DNA of 36,759 bases from Shewanella indica (GCF_002836975.1 NZ_NIJK01000035.1:979-37737), one strand, 5' to 3'; shown: positions 26,684-36,669, counted from the stretch's first letter. Translations and numbers: made by a program. Notes: generated from the letters alone by a model not told the origin.

Positions 26684-28423
26684 ATGGTTAAACCAAAGTA
26701 TCTCGCAGTACTTCTTAGCGCCACGCTGCTTTCCGCCTGCGGTAATTCCGACTCAGATGACAACCAACCACCTGTGACCAAGGATATCAGTGTTCTGGGA
26801 CAGGTCAGTTATTTGGGGGCTGTAGCTGGTGCTGATGTTTGCGCCGATCTCAATCGTAACTTGTCTTGTGATGCCGATGAGCCCACAACAACAACCGACA
26901 GCGACGGCAAGTATCAGCTCGATTGGCGCAGCGATGAGCCTACGCCCGATTATTATCTGCTGGCCAGCTGGATAGCGCAGACCAGCGACAACCCCCCGGC
27001 CAAACAGCAGCACAATAAGCAGAGTGTCACTGCCCGAACCGCTGATGACGGCAGCCTGATGCTCTTTGCCCTGAACCAGCATACGGGCGCCATCAACCTG
27101 GTAACCCATTTGGAATTCAGTCGTTTCCAGCAGATGTTGCAGGCGGGCATTAGTGATGCCAAGCGCGATTCCCTGCTTAAGGAACTCAGGCAGTTATATT
27201 CTCTGCTGTTCGCCACTGAAGGCAAGACCCCCTACCAGATCCCAGCCGAGGTCACAGCAGCGCCGACCTTTGCCGAGGCCTTCTGGCTACTGCAACATAT
27301 TCACGCTTTGACAGCAGCTCAGATAGAAAAGCTTCTCGGGGAAGGTAATCATGAGGCAATTCTGGCGGCCGAACAGACCCTGGCTATGACTCTGAAGGAG
27401 CTGCGACACTTGATTGCTGCCAGTGGTCAGACAGCGGCGACATTCCTGGCAACAGATCCCCAAGAGGTGCGGAACAAGGTAAACAACGCCATGGTGGTCC
27501 TGGGTTATCTGGAGCCTCAGGATGATAAAACCATGAACGACAATGACTGGGTGATAGTGCTCAATGGTTTGATGGAGGATGATGAGCAAGCTCATCTGCT
27601 GGATTTGGGGCTGAGTGGCGCACCGGAGTTTTTCTCCCTGCAATATGGTGATCCCTCAAAATTTTTGATCGGTAGTGTCAACCAAGGCAAGGTTTTGGCC
27701 CAGGATATTCCTCTGGGAGATGAAGTCGCTTCCGAGTGCTGGAATACCCAAATGGAGCGCTGGATAAATGCCGAACGCAAGGATCAAGGCTATCGCCCAA
27801 GCGCGCCGGTTATCGAAGGCAATCAACTGCACACCTTCTATGATGGTACTCAGGTGCCAATCACTATGCAGGTGGACAAGTACCAGACCGGCGATGAAGA
27901 CTGGCAAAGCTTGTTGGCAGGCACCCCGGCTGTCCTGCAGTTAGCCAAGCTCGAATGGCCTGGGCAGGTTTACCGCATCTGGACAGCGCAGCAAGCCGAT
28001 GTGATGTGTCGCAATGAAGAGTTTGTTTCCTGGGAGATGCCGGTTGCCAACGCCGAAGCTCTCGACTCCAGGGCCTTGATTACCCTCTTTTGGCCTATAG
28101 CAACAGAGGATGAAATTACCCTGGATGGCGAACAGCGTTTTACGCTTAACTTTGGCGATGCCCCTGAAAGCTACGAGTGGCAGCTAATCCAGAGCCCGAG
28201 TGGTGCGCCTTTGTTGCAGATCACTGAGCTGCTGGACAATCCTGAGTTGGCCGACAAGGTTTTACCCAGTGAATATTTGATCCAAGGTGGCCAACTCATT
28301 GAAGTGGATATCTACCGTGCCTTTGATTTCGATGCCGGCAGGCAGCAGTTACGACTCACCTACGAGCAAAGCTTCAGCGAGCCCTTGTATCAACATCTGA
28401 AGCAATTGGCACAGGCCAATTGA
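26684..28423 (+). CDS. large lipoprotein of unknown function
   Basis: A 579-residue protein with a type II signal peptide: hydrophobic run LAVLLSATLLSAC with Cys19 as the lipid-modified residue. Residue +2 is Gly, so outer-membrane sorting is plausible. The mature start is acidic (NSDSDDNQPP), then a short repeat-free segment VLGQVSYLGAVAGADVCADL with DLNRNLSCDADE and TDSDGKYQLDW, which resembles a small beta-sandwich (Cna-B/SdrD-like or carboxypeptidase-regulatory-like) domain. The rest is not recognised. A ribosome-binding GGA lies about 8 bp upstream of the ATG at 26684. It is monocistronic between the pckA terminator and a terminator shared with the convergent urdA. Confidence 0.75.
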   Translation: MVKPKYLAVLLSATLLSACGNSDSDDNQPPVTKDISVLGQVSYLGAVAGADVCADLNRNLSCDADEPTTTTDSDGKYQLDWRSDEPTPDYYLLASWIAQTSDNPPAKQQHNKQSVTARTADDGSLMLFALNQHTGAINLVTHLEFSRFQQMLQAGISDAKRDSLLKELRQLYSLLFATEGKTPYQIPAEVTAAPTFAEAFWLLQHIHALTAAQIEKLLGEGNHEAILAAEQTLAMTLKELRHLIAASGQTAATFLATDPQEVRNKVNNAMVVLGYLEPQDDKTMNDNDWVIVLNGLMEDDEQAHLLDLGLSGAPEFFSLQYGDPSKFLIGSVNQGKVLAQDIPLGDEVASECWNTQMERWINAERKDQGYRPSAPVIEGNQLHTFYDGTQVPITMQVDKYQTGDEDWQSLLAGTPAVLQLAKLEWPGQVYRIWTAQQADVMCRNEEFVSWEMPVANAEALDSRALITLFWPIATEDEITLDGEQRFTLNFGDAPESYEWQLIQSPSGAPLLQITELLDNPELADKVLPSEYLIQGGQLIEVDIYRAFDFDAGRQQLRLTYEQSFSEPLYQHLKQLAQAN

Positions 28424-28481
28424 ATACGGTGGGATGGAAGTGAATGTTTGTTGCTATCGCCTTCAATGAAGGAATCGCGAT

Positions 28482-28508
28482 AAAAAAACGGCCCTTACGG
28501 GCCGTTTT
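28482..28508. terminator. bidirectional terminator between lipoprotein gene and urdA
   Basis: Stem CGGCCC / GGGCCG with loop TTAC, flanked by seven A on the left and four T on the right. The longer T run falls on the minus-strand transcript, so it is strongest for the urdA operon. Confidence 0.85.
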
Positions 28509-28542
28509 GAGTTCTGGGGAGATAGATGAGTTGTTTGGCGGC

Positions 28543-30339
<1,797 letters not shown>

Positions 30340-31104
30340 TTAAAACTGGTATCCAAAAGCCAACCCATACTCGATACCGTCGTTGTACTGTGCACCCCAA
30401 CTGTCGTACTGGGTCAGGTGCAACTTGCCGTAGAAGGCATCGGTAAATTGGGTCTGCCAACCCAGAATGATCTGGTGCCCATAGCTGTCGTAACTGAACA
30501 GCTTTTGGTGGTCTTCATCCCTGTCTATCTGCGCTTCGTAGTTGACGGACAAGTTGTGCTTCAATCCGGCAAAACTCAGCGGGTATTTGGCATTGAGCAC
30601 CAGGGCATAACCTGAAATGTCATTGAAGTTCTCATCTGTTGGTGAGAAATGACCAAAGGTATAGTTGAAGCCAACCCCATAGTTCAGTGCCAAATTGCCA
30701 AACTTACTGTTGTGCGTAACCCCCAGATAAAGGTTGTCTTCGACCAGAGTCTCACTGGCAGAGATAAAGTTCTGGGCCCAAAAGTTAAAACCGCTTTCAC
30801 CCAGCTTATGCTCTATGATTGCCAATGATTTTAAAGTGGTTTTACCATCTTCATTCTTCTGGTTTTCCGCGACTTCACCCGGGTTTTCCAGCTTGATATT
30901 GGCGAAATAACTGCCCCAATCGGCCAAACCCAAATGATTCAGCTTGAGAAAGGGTTGGTTAAAGACGCCAGGGTTATCATCCTTGGTATCACTGGTATAA
31001 AACTTATAACCAAGATCCAGACTTGTTTTGGTTACATCGGCCTGCACATTGGCAGAAAATGCCATAGCCAGTGCCACCCCACTCAACAACCATTTTGAGC
31101 TCAT
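30340..31104 (-). CDS. outer-membrane beta-barrel protein, Tsx-like
   Basis: A 254-residue exported protein with a signal peptide (MSSKWLLSGVALAMAFSANVQA) and alternating amphipathic strands ending in an aromatic C-terminus (GLAFGYQF), the usual BAM signal of outer-membrane barrels. The sequence pattern (YKFYTSDTKDDNPGVFNQPF, WGSYFANIKLENPG) resembles Tsx-like/DUF5020 channel proteins; this call is from memory and moderate. It starts an apparent two-gene operon with urdA, so it may admit urocanate or related imidazoles through the outer membrane. GAGGAA lies 5 bp before the start. Confidence 0.6.
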   Translation of the reverse strand: MSSKWLLSGVALAMAFSANVQADVTKTSLDLGYKFYTSDTKDDNPGVFNQPFLKLNHLGLADWGSYFANIKLENPGEVAENQKNEDGKTTLKSLAIIEHKLGESGFNFWAQNFISASETLVEDNLYLGVTHNSKFGNLALNYGVGFNYTFGHFSPTDENFNDISGYALVLNAKYPLSFAGLKHNLSVNYEAQIDRDEDHQKLFSYDSYGHQIILGWQTQFTDAFYGKLHLTQYDSWGAQYNDGIEYGLAFGYQF

Positions 31105-31199
31105 AATATTTCCTCAGACAAATACAATGCCAAGTAATTGAAAACTTTAAACACATGAATTGGACGAGAAAATAATAATTAATTGTTGCCAATAACTGC

Positions 31200-31272
31200 T
31201 GTGATCTTGGTCGATTACAATCCTTAAAAAAATAAACTCTGTGGTTTAAGGAAGTAGGTGATAAGAGAACAT
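31200..31272 (-). promoter_or_regulatory. candidate promoter and operator of the barrel-urdA operon
   Basis: An imperfect palindrome, TGTGATC (31200-31206), six bases, GATTACA (31213-31219), lies about 100 bp upstream of the barrel gene. Its half sites look CRP-like but are too far apart for CRP. Further upstream on the minus strand a TTGACG and a TATGTT are separated by 16 bp (within about 31240-31292). These are candidates only. Confidence 0.3.
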
Positions 31273-31301
31273 AAATTAAGTGAAAATTCCGTCAAATAAA
31301 T

Positions 31302-31328
31302 AAAAAAAGAGACAGCGAAAGCCATCTC
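31302..31328 (-). terminator. terminator of the regulator operon
   Basis: On the minus strand GAGATGGC, loop TTTC, GCTGTCTC (two G-U pairs) is followed by seven T. It lies about 45 bp after the sensor-kinase stop and separates that operon from barrel-urdA. Confidence 0.75.
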
Positions 31329-31372
31329 CTTTTAAAATGGTAATAAAATGTAAGCCTAACTCACATTTTCCT

Positions 31373-32584
31373 TTAATCTGTAATGTTTATCTCGGCAATA
31401 AACATTTGTGGAGATCTATATTCCTTGAACTGCCAGCCCAGCTGTTTCGCCAGCCGTTTGACCAACATAAGTCCCAGACCAAAACCTCCCATGCCATCCT
31501 GTAAGCTTGAGTTGCTGACTCGGATGCACTTGCCCCGCTGCTCCACCTTGACCTCGCCGGTGCCATGCTCGAGCGCATTGCGCAGCAGATTATTGAGCAT
31601 GATGCACAGAGGCTCTTTCAGCACCAGTAGTTGGGTATCGTCACAATCCAATTGAATAACCCCCTGCTTGCCTTGGGCGTGCTCCTGCTCAGTTGCCAGC
31701 TGCCGCAACAACTCGGCCGGAGCCAAGCGCTGTTTTTCCAGCCGAGTGCTGCTCTTGTTGGTGAGCCACAACAGGGTTTCTATGATGGACTTCATCTGCG
31801 CTGTCGCTTGGCTGGCGGCCAGTACTGGCCCGGTCAGCTTGCCCTTTTGCAAGGTGAGCAGCTCAAAGGATGACTGGCAGATAGCCACAGGCGTGCGCAG
31901 TTCGTGACTGGCAAAACGCAGAAAGTTAAGCTCTCTCTGCTGGGCGTTTTGCAGTTGTTGCAGTGAGGTATTAAGGGCATCCACTATCGATTGCAATTCG
32001 GCATAACCTTGCTTGGGAAAGCTAAAGCCATTCATGCTTTGCCAGTCGTGTTGCTTGATCGCCTGACTGATTTTGTGCACCGGAGTGATTACCTGTTTTT
32101 GCATGTGAAACGCCAGGCTGGCCACCACCCCGAAGGTCATCACTATCAGCAATAAAATGGCGGTCATGTTCTTGGGCGCAAAAACAAGATCATGGGTGGC
32201 ATCATAATGCAGCCACAGATACAGCGGCTGGCCTGAAGCCGTGTAATGCACACTCAGGGCATCGATATAGGGGCCATCAAGATGCTGATAACGAATACCC
32301 GTTTCTGCAGTGGGAGGCTGAAAGTCATTGATAGCTTTGATCTTATCCGGTACCCGCTGCCAGTCGGCAAACACACTGATGTTGTCGGTATCCAGCTCTG
32401 TGCTGCCCTGAAGGAACACCGCTTCAGCCGCCTGCCCTGCGTTACGCAGAGTGATCTCATGCATGGAAAACATGCCGGTGCACATCATGCAAAGGGGGAT
32501 GATGCTATTGATGGCCAGAGTGACCGCCAGAAAAATAAGCCCGTAAATTTGATAGCTGCGCTTGAGGCTGAACTTGGGCATCAT
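31373..32584 (-). CDS. sensor histidine kinase
   Basis: A 403-residue membrane kinase with two transmembrane segments (about 14-35 and 141-160) enclosing a periplasmic sensor domain of about 100 residues, a short linker, a HisKA domain with FLRFASHELRTP (His227) and an HATPase domain with NNLLRNALEH (331-340) and GGFGLGL (366-372). The end of the first helix carries an unusual cluster, LCMMCTGMFSMHE (Cys32, Cys35, Met33, Met34, Met38, Met41). It lies 2 bp after the response-regulator gene, its likely partner. Position next to barrel-urdA suggests it senses the acceptor or the redox state, but the ligand is not evident. Confidence 0.85.
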   Translation of the reverse strand: MMPKFSLKRSYQIYGLIFLAVTLAINSIIPLCMMCTGMFSMHEITLRNAGQAAEAVFLQGSTELDTDNISVFADWQRVPDKIKAINDFQPPTAETGIRYQHLDGPYIDALSVHYTASGQPLYLWLHYDATHDLVFAPKNMTAILLLIVMTFGVVASLAFHMQKQVITPVHKISQAIKQHDWQSMNGFSFPKQGYAELQSIVDALNTSLQQLQNAQQRELNFLRFASHELRTPVAICQSSFELLTLQKGKLTGPVLAASQATAQMKSIIETLLWLTNKSSTRLEKQRLAPAELLRQLATEQEHAQGKQGVIQLDCDDTQLLVLKEPLCIMLNNLLRNALEHGTGEVKVEQRGKCIRVSNSSLQDGMGGFGLGLMLVKRLAKQLGWQFKEYRSPQMFIAEINITD

Positions 32585-32586
32585 CT

Positions 32587-33249
32587 TCAGTCACTCCTCA
32601 GGCAGAGTCCTACCCCGCGAATGGTGTGGATCAGTTGACTGTCGAACGGCTTATCCACCACCCGCCGCAACAGATGCAGATGGCTGCGCAGGCTGTCGCT
32701 GTCAGGTGGGCAGTCGGGCCAGAGCATACGCTCTATCTCTTCCCGCTCCACGGTTTCCGGGCTGCGGCGAGCCAGCAAGGCCAGTATCTGCCAGCCGGTG
32801 CGGCTCAGGGACAACAACTGCCCTTGGCGATAGGCCTCGTGTTTGCCAAAGTCCATCTCCAGCTCACCCAGTTGTAATCTTGGTGGTGCCGGACGGCGCT
32901 GAGCCACGACTCTTAGGCGGGCCACCAGCTCCTCCATGGCGAAGGGTTTGATCAGATAATCATCGGCGCCGGCATCGAAGCCGCTCAACCTATCATCCAA
33001 ACCGCTGCGGGCGGTCAGCATGATCACCGGCGTGGTCATACACTGGGCCTTCCAGCCCTGGCATGCTCGAACACCGTCCCCGTCGGGCAAGTTGAGATCC
33101 AGCACCACCACATCGAAATGCTGCTGTCTCAGCAGTTCATTGGCCTGAGCCAGGGTTTCGGCATAGTCACATTCAATGCCTTTTATCGCCAGGTACTGAA
33201 TAATATTGTTTGCCAACAGACGATTATCTTCGACCAGCAGAATTAACAT
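32587..33249 (-). CDS. OmpR/PhoB-family response regulator
   Basis: A 220-residue regulator with a receiver domain (acidic pocket E7/D8, phosphoacceptor Asp51 in VVVLDLNLPDGDG, Thr79, Lys101) and a C-terminal winged-helix DNA-binding domain (SLSRTGWQILALLAR, SDSLRSHLHLLRRVVDK, IHTIRGVGLCL). It probably controls barrel-urdA and perhaps its own operon. It starts one base after the LuxR-type gene. Confidence 0.9.
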   Translation of the reverse strand: MLILLVEDNRLLANNIIQYLAIKGIECDYAETLAQANELLRQQHFDVVVLDLNLPDGDGVRACQGWKAQCMTTPVIMLTARSGLDDRLSGFDAGADDYLIKPFAMEELVARLRVVAQRRPAPPRLQLGELEMDFGKHEAYRQGQLLSLSRTGWQILALLARRSPETVEREEIERMLWPDCPPDSDSLRSHLHLLRRVVDKPFDSQLIHTIRGVGLCLRSD

Positions 33250-33250
33250 G

Positions 33251-33991
33251 TCAGATCAACTCAAATTGATGGGCCAGATGGATCAGATTTGCCCTGTTGC
33301 TGGCACCCAGTTTCTTGCGCATTGACTCCATATGGTATTCAACCCCACGAACACTAATGTGCAGTCGATCAGAGATCTCATGATTTTGTAGTCCGGTTGC
33401 GGCCATTCGCAGCACTTTTCTGGCATTGGCCTTGAAGATCCGGCTCTGCAGAAAGGGGTTGAACCTCTGCCTGTCATGTTCAAACAGTAGACTTTGCACC
33501 AAGATCAAGGTCTGCTGTACCCGTTCCGGATCCGGCTCGGGACGGCCCGATGCCAGCAATATGAAACGGCCAAACCAGGTCGGGTTGGCATAGCTGGGGA
33601 CAGGAAAGCTCAGAACAGTGTCGTAACCATGTTTGGCAAACAGAGTTTTTACCGGGTCGTGCTCTTGCCAGCGATACCGCCAGGCTTTATCTGCGCTTAA
33701 AGACTCGGCAAAGTTACTGTCGCTGCGGGCAAAATGTTCCAGATAGTACTGTTGCAGGGCCGCTATCCTACCGGAGGAAGCCAGTGAGGCTATTGGCCTG
33801 CGCAGCCACACAGGGGCGAACAAGCCTTGATTTTCCGGGTGTTCCAAATACTCCCTGGCATTGCTTGGCAGCCCCTGAAACCAGAACCCCTGGAACCCCA
33901 GCCTGGCGATCAGCGGGCCGACGGTTTGCAGTACTTGTCTGAAACTGCTCTGTGCTTCCGTGAGTGCAGCTTGATTCAATACTGTACTCAT
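33251..33991 (-). CDS. LuxR-family transcriptional regulator
   Basis: A 246-residue regulator. The C-terminal 60 residues are a LuxR/GerE helix-turn-helix (KVLRMAATGLQNHEISDRLH, then VRGVEYHMESMRKKLGASNR). The N-terminal 170 residues have the length and order of an autoinducer-binding-type domain (DPVKTLFAKHGYDTVLSFPV), but the usual acyl-homoserine-lactone-binding residues are not all clear and no luxI is present, so the ligand is unknown. The ATG at 33991 has GAGGAG 7 bp upstream; a TTG at 34006 overlaps that site. First gene of a tight regulator operon. Confidence 0.8.
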   Translation of the reverse strand: MSTVLNQAALTEAQSSFRQVLQTVGPLIARLGFQGFWFQGLPSNAREYLEHPENQGLFAPVWLRRPIASLASSGRIAALQQYYLEHFARSDSNFAESLSADKAWRYRWQEHDPVKTLFAKHGYDTVLSFPVPSYANPTWFGRFILLASGRPEPDPERVQQTLILVQSLLFEHDRQRFNPFLQSRIFKANARKVLRMAATGLQNHEISDRLHISVRGVEYHMESMRKKLGASNRANLIHLAHQFELI

Positions 33992-34325
33992 GCGATTACT
34001 CCTCAAGAATAAGAATCAAAGCCAACATAACTCAGGCTACGAATTGAACAAAGACAGTTGAAACAGATATTTAGAATAGGCTGCAAAAATGTAACCCCAT
34101 GTAAAAACTACGGAGTTTTTGACGTTATTTTCACGTCACCTCCACTATGCTGATAAGGCCAGCTTCGAGCCGCTGTTTATAGCGCATGCCTGCCGCCAAT
34201 GGTGGCCTCAAGCTTACTGAATCCCTGTCTGTTTGCCGCTGAATTTCCGAGCAATGAAACCGTTGACCCTGAAAGCCAAGGCTGTTAATTATATTCGTAC
34301 TCAGTAAAGTATAAGGATATACAAG
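33992..34325. promoter_or_regulatory. divergent promoter region with repeats
   Basis: This 334-bp gene-free stretch lies between the divergent LuxR-type gene and the 231-residue protein gene. It contains a direct repeat of ATGTAA at 34089-34094 and 34099-34104 (10-bp step) and a perfect inverted repeat TGACGT (34120-34125) / ACGTCA (34133-34138) with a seven-base spacer. The direct repeat is of the kind bound by OmpR-type regulators; the inverted repeat would suit a dimeric regulator. Assignment to a regulator is inference. Confidence 0.4.
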
Positions 34326-35021
34326 ATGAACAAATGGATATTATTAGCATGCTTTTCAGCAGGTTACATTTCATCTGCCACAATCGCAGAACCTGTCTCG
34401 GGTACGCTGCAACGCATTGAAGCCCATGCGGAATATTTTGGCTTTCAAGATCCGCAAGCCTACCTTCACTTCTCCGCCGAACTAAACCGGCTGATGGCCG
34501 GCGACAAGACACTGGGCGAGCCGATACTGTCTTCTGCCACTTACAGCCAAACACTGGGGGCCGGAATGGCCTTCTCGGCTCTTTCCAGTCAGCAACGAAG
34601 CGAACTCAGGGAGCTGGTTCAGGCGCGTAGAGCCAATATGGCCGAGAGCCTGGGAGTGAGCGAAGCGGCGCTGCAACAGAGGGTTGCGCAATATGCTGCC
34701 TATTCACGGCTGAATGCCAGGCTGCATGAGATCCCCATTGCCAAGGTAGTTCAAAACGCCTCACTCAGTGACAGCCCCAGACATCTGGAACTCAGTACAG
34801 AACAGCTGGCTGAATTGGGAGAGCCAGACTCACCTATAGCCCAGTTGGCCATTACTCAACTGGCGGCGCAGGCAGGTGTGCCCCAATTCACTCCGTTCGT
34901 GGTGCACTTCAGCGCCCGCGGTTCAGAGCAGAGATTTATCTACAATGACTTCTCCGGAGCCTGGAGCATTTCCGCCGAGACGACATGTCCAAGCCGCGAG
35001 TGTGGCTCGAAAACCCAGTGA
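34326..35021 (+). CDS. exported protein of unknown function
   Basis: A 231-residue protein with a signal peptide (MNKWILLACFSAGYISSATIA) and a mature part rich in Ala, Glu, Leu and Gln, predicted mainly helical in the middle (RSELRELVQARRANMAESLG, EAALQQRVAQYAAYS). Near the C-terminus is a different segment, RFIYNDFSGAWSISAETTC, with two cysteines (TCPSREC) that could form a disulfide. No family was recognised. AAGGA lies 8 bp before the start. It is divergent from the regulator operon and convergent with the lyase, so it may belong to the same module, but nothing in its sequence says so. Confidence 0.65.
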   Translation: MNKWILLACFSAGYISSATIAEPVSGTLQRIEAHAEYFGFQDPQAYLHFSAELNRLMAGDKTLGEPILSSATYSQTLGAGMAFSALSSQQRSELRELVQARRANMAESLGVSEAALQQRVAQYAAYSRLNARLHEIPIAKVVQNASLSDSPRHLELSTEQLAELGEPDSPIAQLAITQLAAQAGVPQFTPFVVHFSARGSEQRFIYNDFSGAWSISAETTCPSRECGSKTQ

Positions 35022-35052
35022 GCAAAGGCTATTCCCGATTCCCTAAACAAAG

Positions 35053-35080
35053 AGCCCCGGTGGTTAATCCTACCGGGGCT
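35053..35080. terminator. probable terminator between convergent genes
   Basis: Stem AGCCCCGGT / ACCGGGGCT with a ten-base loop lies between the two stops. T runs are weak on both sides (TTTCCTT, CTCTTTGTTT), so strength is uncertain. Confidence 0.65.
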
Positions 35081-35088
35081 TGGTTTCC

Positions 35089-36669
35089 TTAGAACTTCAT
35101 CAGGAACTGAGTCGAGGCCTCGACATCCGGGGTAAACAACCTGTCCTTGTCGTAGTAAGCCACCTGTTTGCGCAGCGCCTTTAACAGTTGTTCATTCTGG
35201 GGTGACAACTGCCTGTGGTTAACTTTCTTCTGCAGGTCCATCGCCTGGGCCACCTGCATCAGCTCAAAACCATAGATGCGTGCCACGCCATCCACCACCT
35301 TGCTGAGATTCTTGCCGGCCTGGAAGTAGTTGCTGAAGTTATCCTCGATACCGCCTTGGTTGGCTATACCATAGAAGGACACGGGATTGGCCGCATGGGC
35401 TATCTCGACAAACAGGGCGGTGAAGCCATTCTGCAGGGTGTAGAAAGCCTGACCATTGGCATCATCAGGGTCGACCAAGGCTCTTGGCAAACCCGTGAAG
35501 TAAGGGTCAATCAACTTGATCTGGCGATTACTGGAGTATTTGCCCAACTGCGCCATGGCATTGATAAAGGCTTCGGTCTGGGACGCCAATTGGATGGTAT
35601 CGAAGTTGGCTGAGGAGTTAATCGCCCCAGATACCGGCCCTTGGGTAAAATACTGTGCCACTTGAGGGGCATCGGCGTAACGTCCGGGTTTGGCATTGAT
35701 GTAAACCGTAGGATTATCATCAGAGCTGTTAATCTGAATATTCACCAAGGTTTCCAACTGCTGCAGCTGCGACATGGCATGGGCCACAGGCCAGTGAGCA
35801 CCGCGATAGGATAGCGCATCCTGCAACGGCCGCTTCTCGTCACGCTGGAATAGATATCCACCCTCCAGATTGGCCAAAATCTCTTGACCTACCTTCTCGA
35901 CATTCGGCATAGGTCTGGCCGCCAAGGTATGAGGCAGCAGAGGGCTGATATTGCCGTTGATCCCCTCAAGGGCCGCGGCAATGAGTCTGGGAGAGAATTG
36001 AATGATCTGGCGGGCATCACCAATGGCGTTGACCACCTGTGCCGTTGCCAGGGCGTTGTTGGACAGAATCGAGAGTGAGTCCTTGCCAAAGGGCACCAGC
36101 GGCTTGATCCTGGCTTGCTTCATCGCCTTGGCGGCAGACATCCGCTGACCTTTGTAGAACACATCCCACTCGCCCATCATGGCGGCGCCTATGTGTGAGG
36201 CCAACAGGATGTCACTCAACCCCACAGAGCCATCTTCCGGCACAACGGGGATAATGTCTTCGTTGATAAACTCCTGGTAGATGCGGGCCACGTCCGGCTG
36301 CACACCCACATGACCCGTGGCTATCTGATTCAGGCGAATCGTCATCGCCATTTTCACGGTTTCCGGCGCTATGGGTTGGCCACTGGCCGCCGAGTGGGTA
36401 AACAGCATATTGCGGTTAAAGTCTTCCGATAGTTTGCGGGCTTCGGCACTCAAAGAACCGTCTTTGCCAAATACCGGGGTATCCTTGTTCTTGCCCACCC
36501 CAACGGTGAGCCCGTATACGGGCGTGCCTTTACGGGCTGAATCTATCAGGAGTTCATGGCTTGCATGAATTGTCTTTTGCGCTTCTTTGCTGAGAGCCAC
36601 CTGCACTTGTTTATCTTTCAGCTGCAGTAGCTGCTCTATCTTGAGTGACTGACCATCCAGGGTAATCAC
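35089..36669 (-). CDS. HAL/PAL-family lyase lacking the MIO triad (putative betaine lyase)
   Basis: A 526-residue protein with clear homology to histidine/aromatic ammonia-lyases. Expected active-site positions are kept: Tyr52 (VYGLTVGVG), His92 (LFTHSA), Asn204 (ILSNNA), Gln283 and Arg289 (LQDALSYRG) and Glu442 (GGIEDNFS). The MIO-forming Ala-Ser-Gly after GSVG is not present: residues 147-159 read GSVGLSDILLASH, with Leu for Ala and the Gly lost. The Tyr normally three after Gln283 is Leu. MIO-dependent deamination of histidine is therefore unlikely. Ergothionase, as I recall, is a MIO-independent member of this superfamily that releases trimethylamine from ergothioneine, and is the closest functional analogy. 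The start is a GTG at 36669 with no good ribosome-binding site; an in-frame stop lies at 36700-36702. Between them the frame reads NPALAAE, signal-peptidase-like, so the true N-terminus is open to doubt. Confidence 0.7.
   Translation of the reverse strand: MITLDGQSLKIEQLLQLKDKQVQVALSKEAQKTIHASHELLIDSARKGTPVYGLTVGVGKNKDTPVFGKDGSLSAEARKLSEDFNRNMLFTHSAASGQPIAPETVKMAMTIRLNQIATGHVGVQPDVARIYQEFINEDIIPVVPEDGSVGLSDILLASHIGAAMMGEWDVFYKGQRMSAAKAMKQARIKPLVPFGKDSLSILSNNALATAQVVNAIGDARQIIQFSPRLIAAALEGINGNISPLLPHTLAARPMPNVEKVGQEILANLEGGYLFQRDEKRPLQDALSYRGAHWPVAHAMSQLQQLETLVNIQINSSDDNPTVYINAKPGRYADAPQVAQYFTQGPVSGAINSSANFDTIQLASQTEAFINAMAQLGKYSSNRQIKLIDPYFTGLPRALVDPDDANGQAFYTLQNGFTALFVEIAHAANPVSFYGIANQGGIEDNFSNYFQAGKNLSKVVDGVARIYGFELMQVAQAMDLQKKVNHRQLSPQNEQLLKALRKQVAYYDKDRLFTPDVEASTQFLMKF

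Noticed and set aside
31334..31369. AAAATG direct repeats and an AAAATGT / ACATTTT inverted repeat after the sensor kinase
   Set aside because: They lie between the kinase stop and its terminator, so they are in the 3' untranslated region and unlikely to be an operator for barrel-urdA.
33251..33991. Quorum-sensing receptor
   Set aside because: No luxI in the window and the acyl-homoserine-lactone-binding residues are not all evident; the LuxR label is kept only for the DNA-binding domain.
35089..36669. Standard histidine ammonia-lyase (HutH)
   Set aside because: The MIO Ala-Ser-Gly is missing and no other hut gene is nearby.
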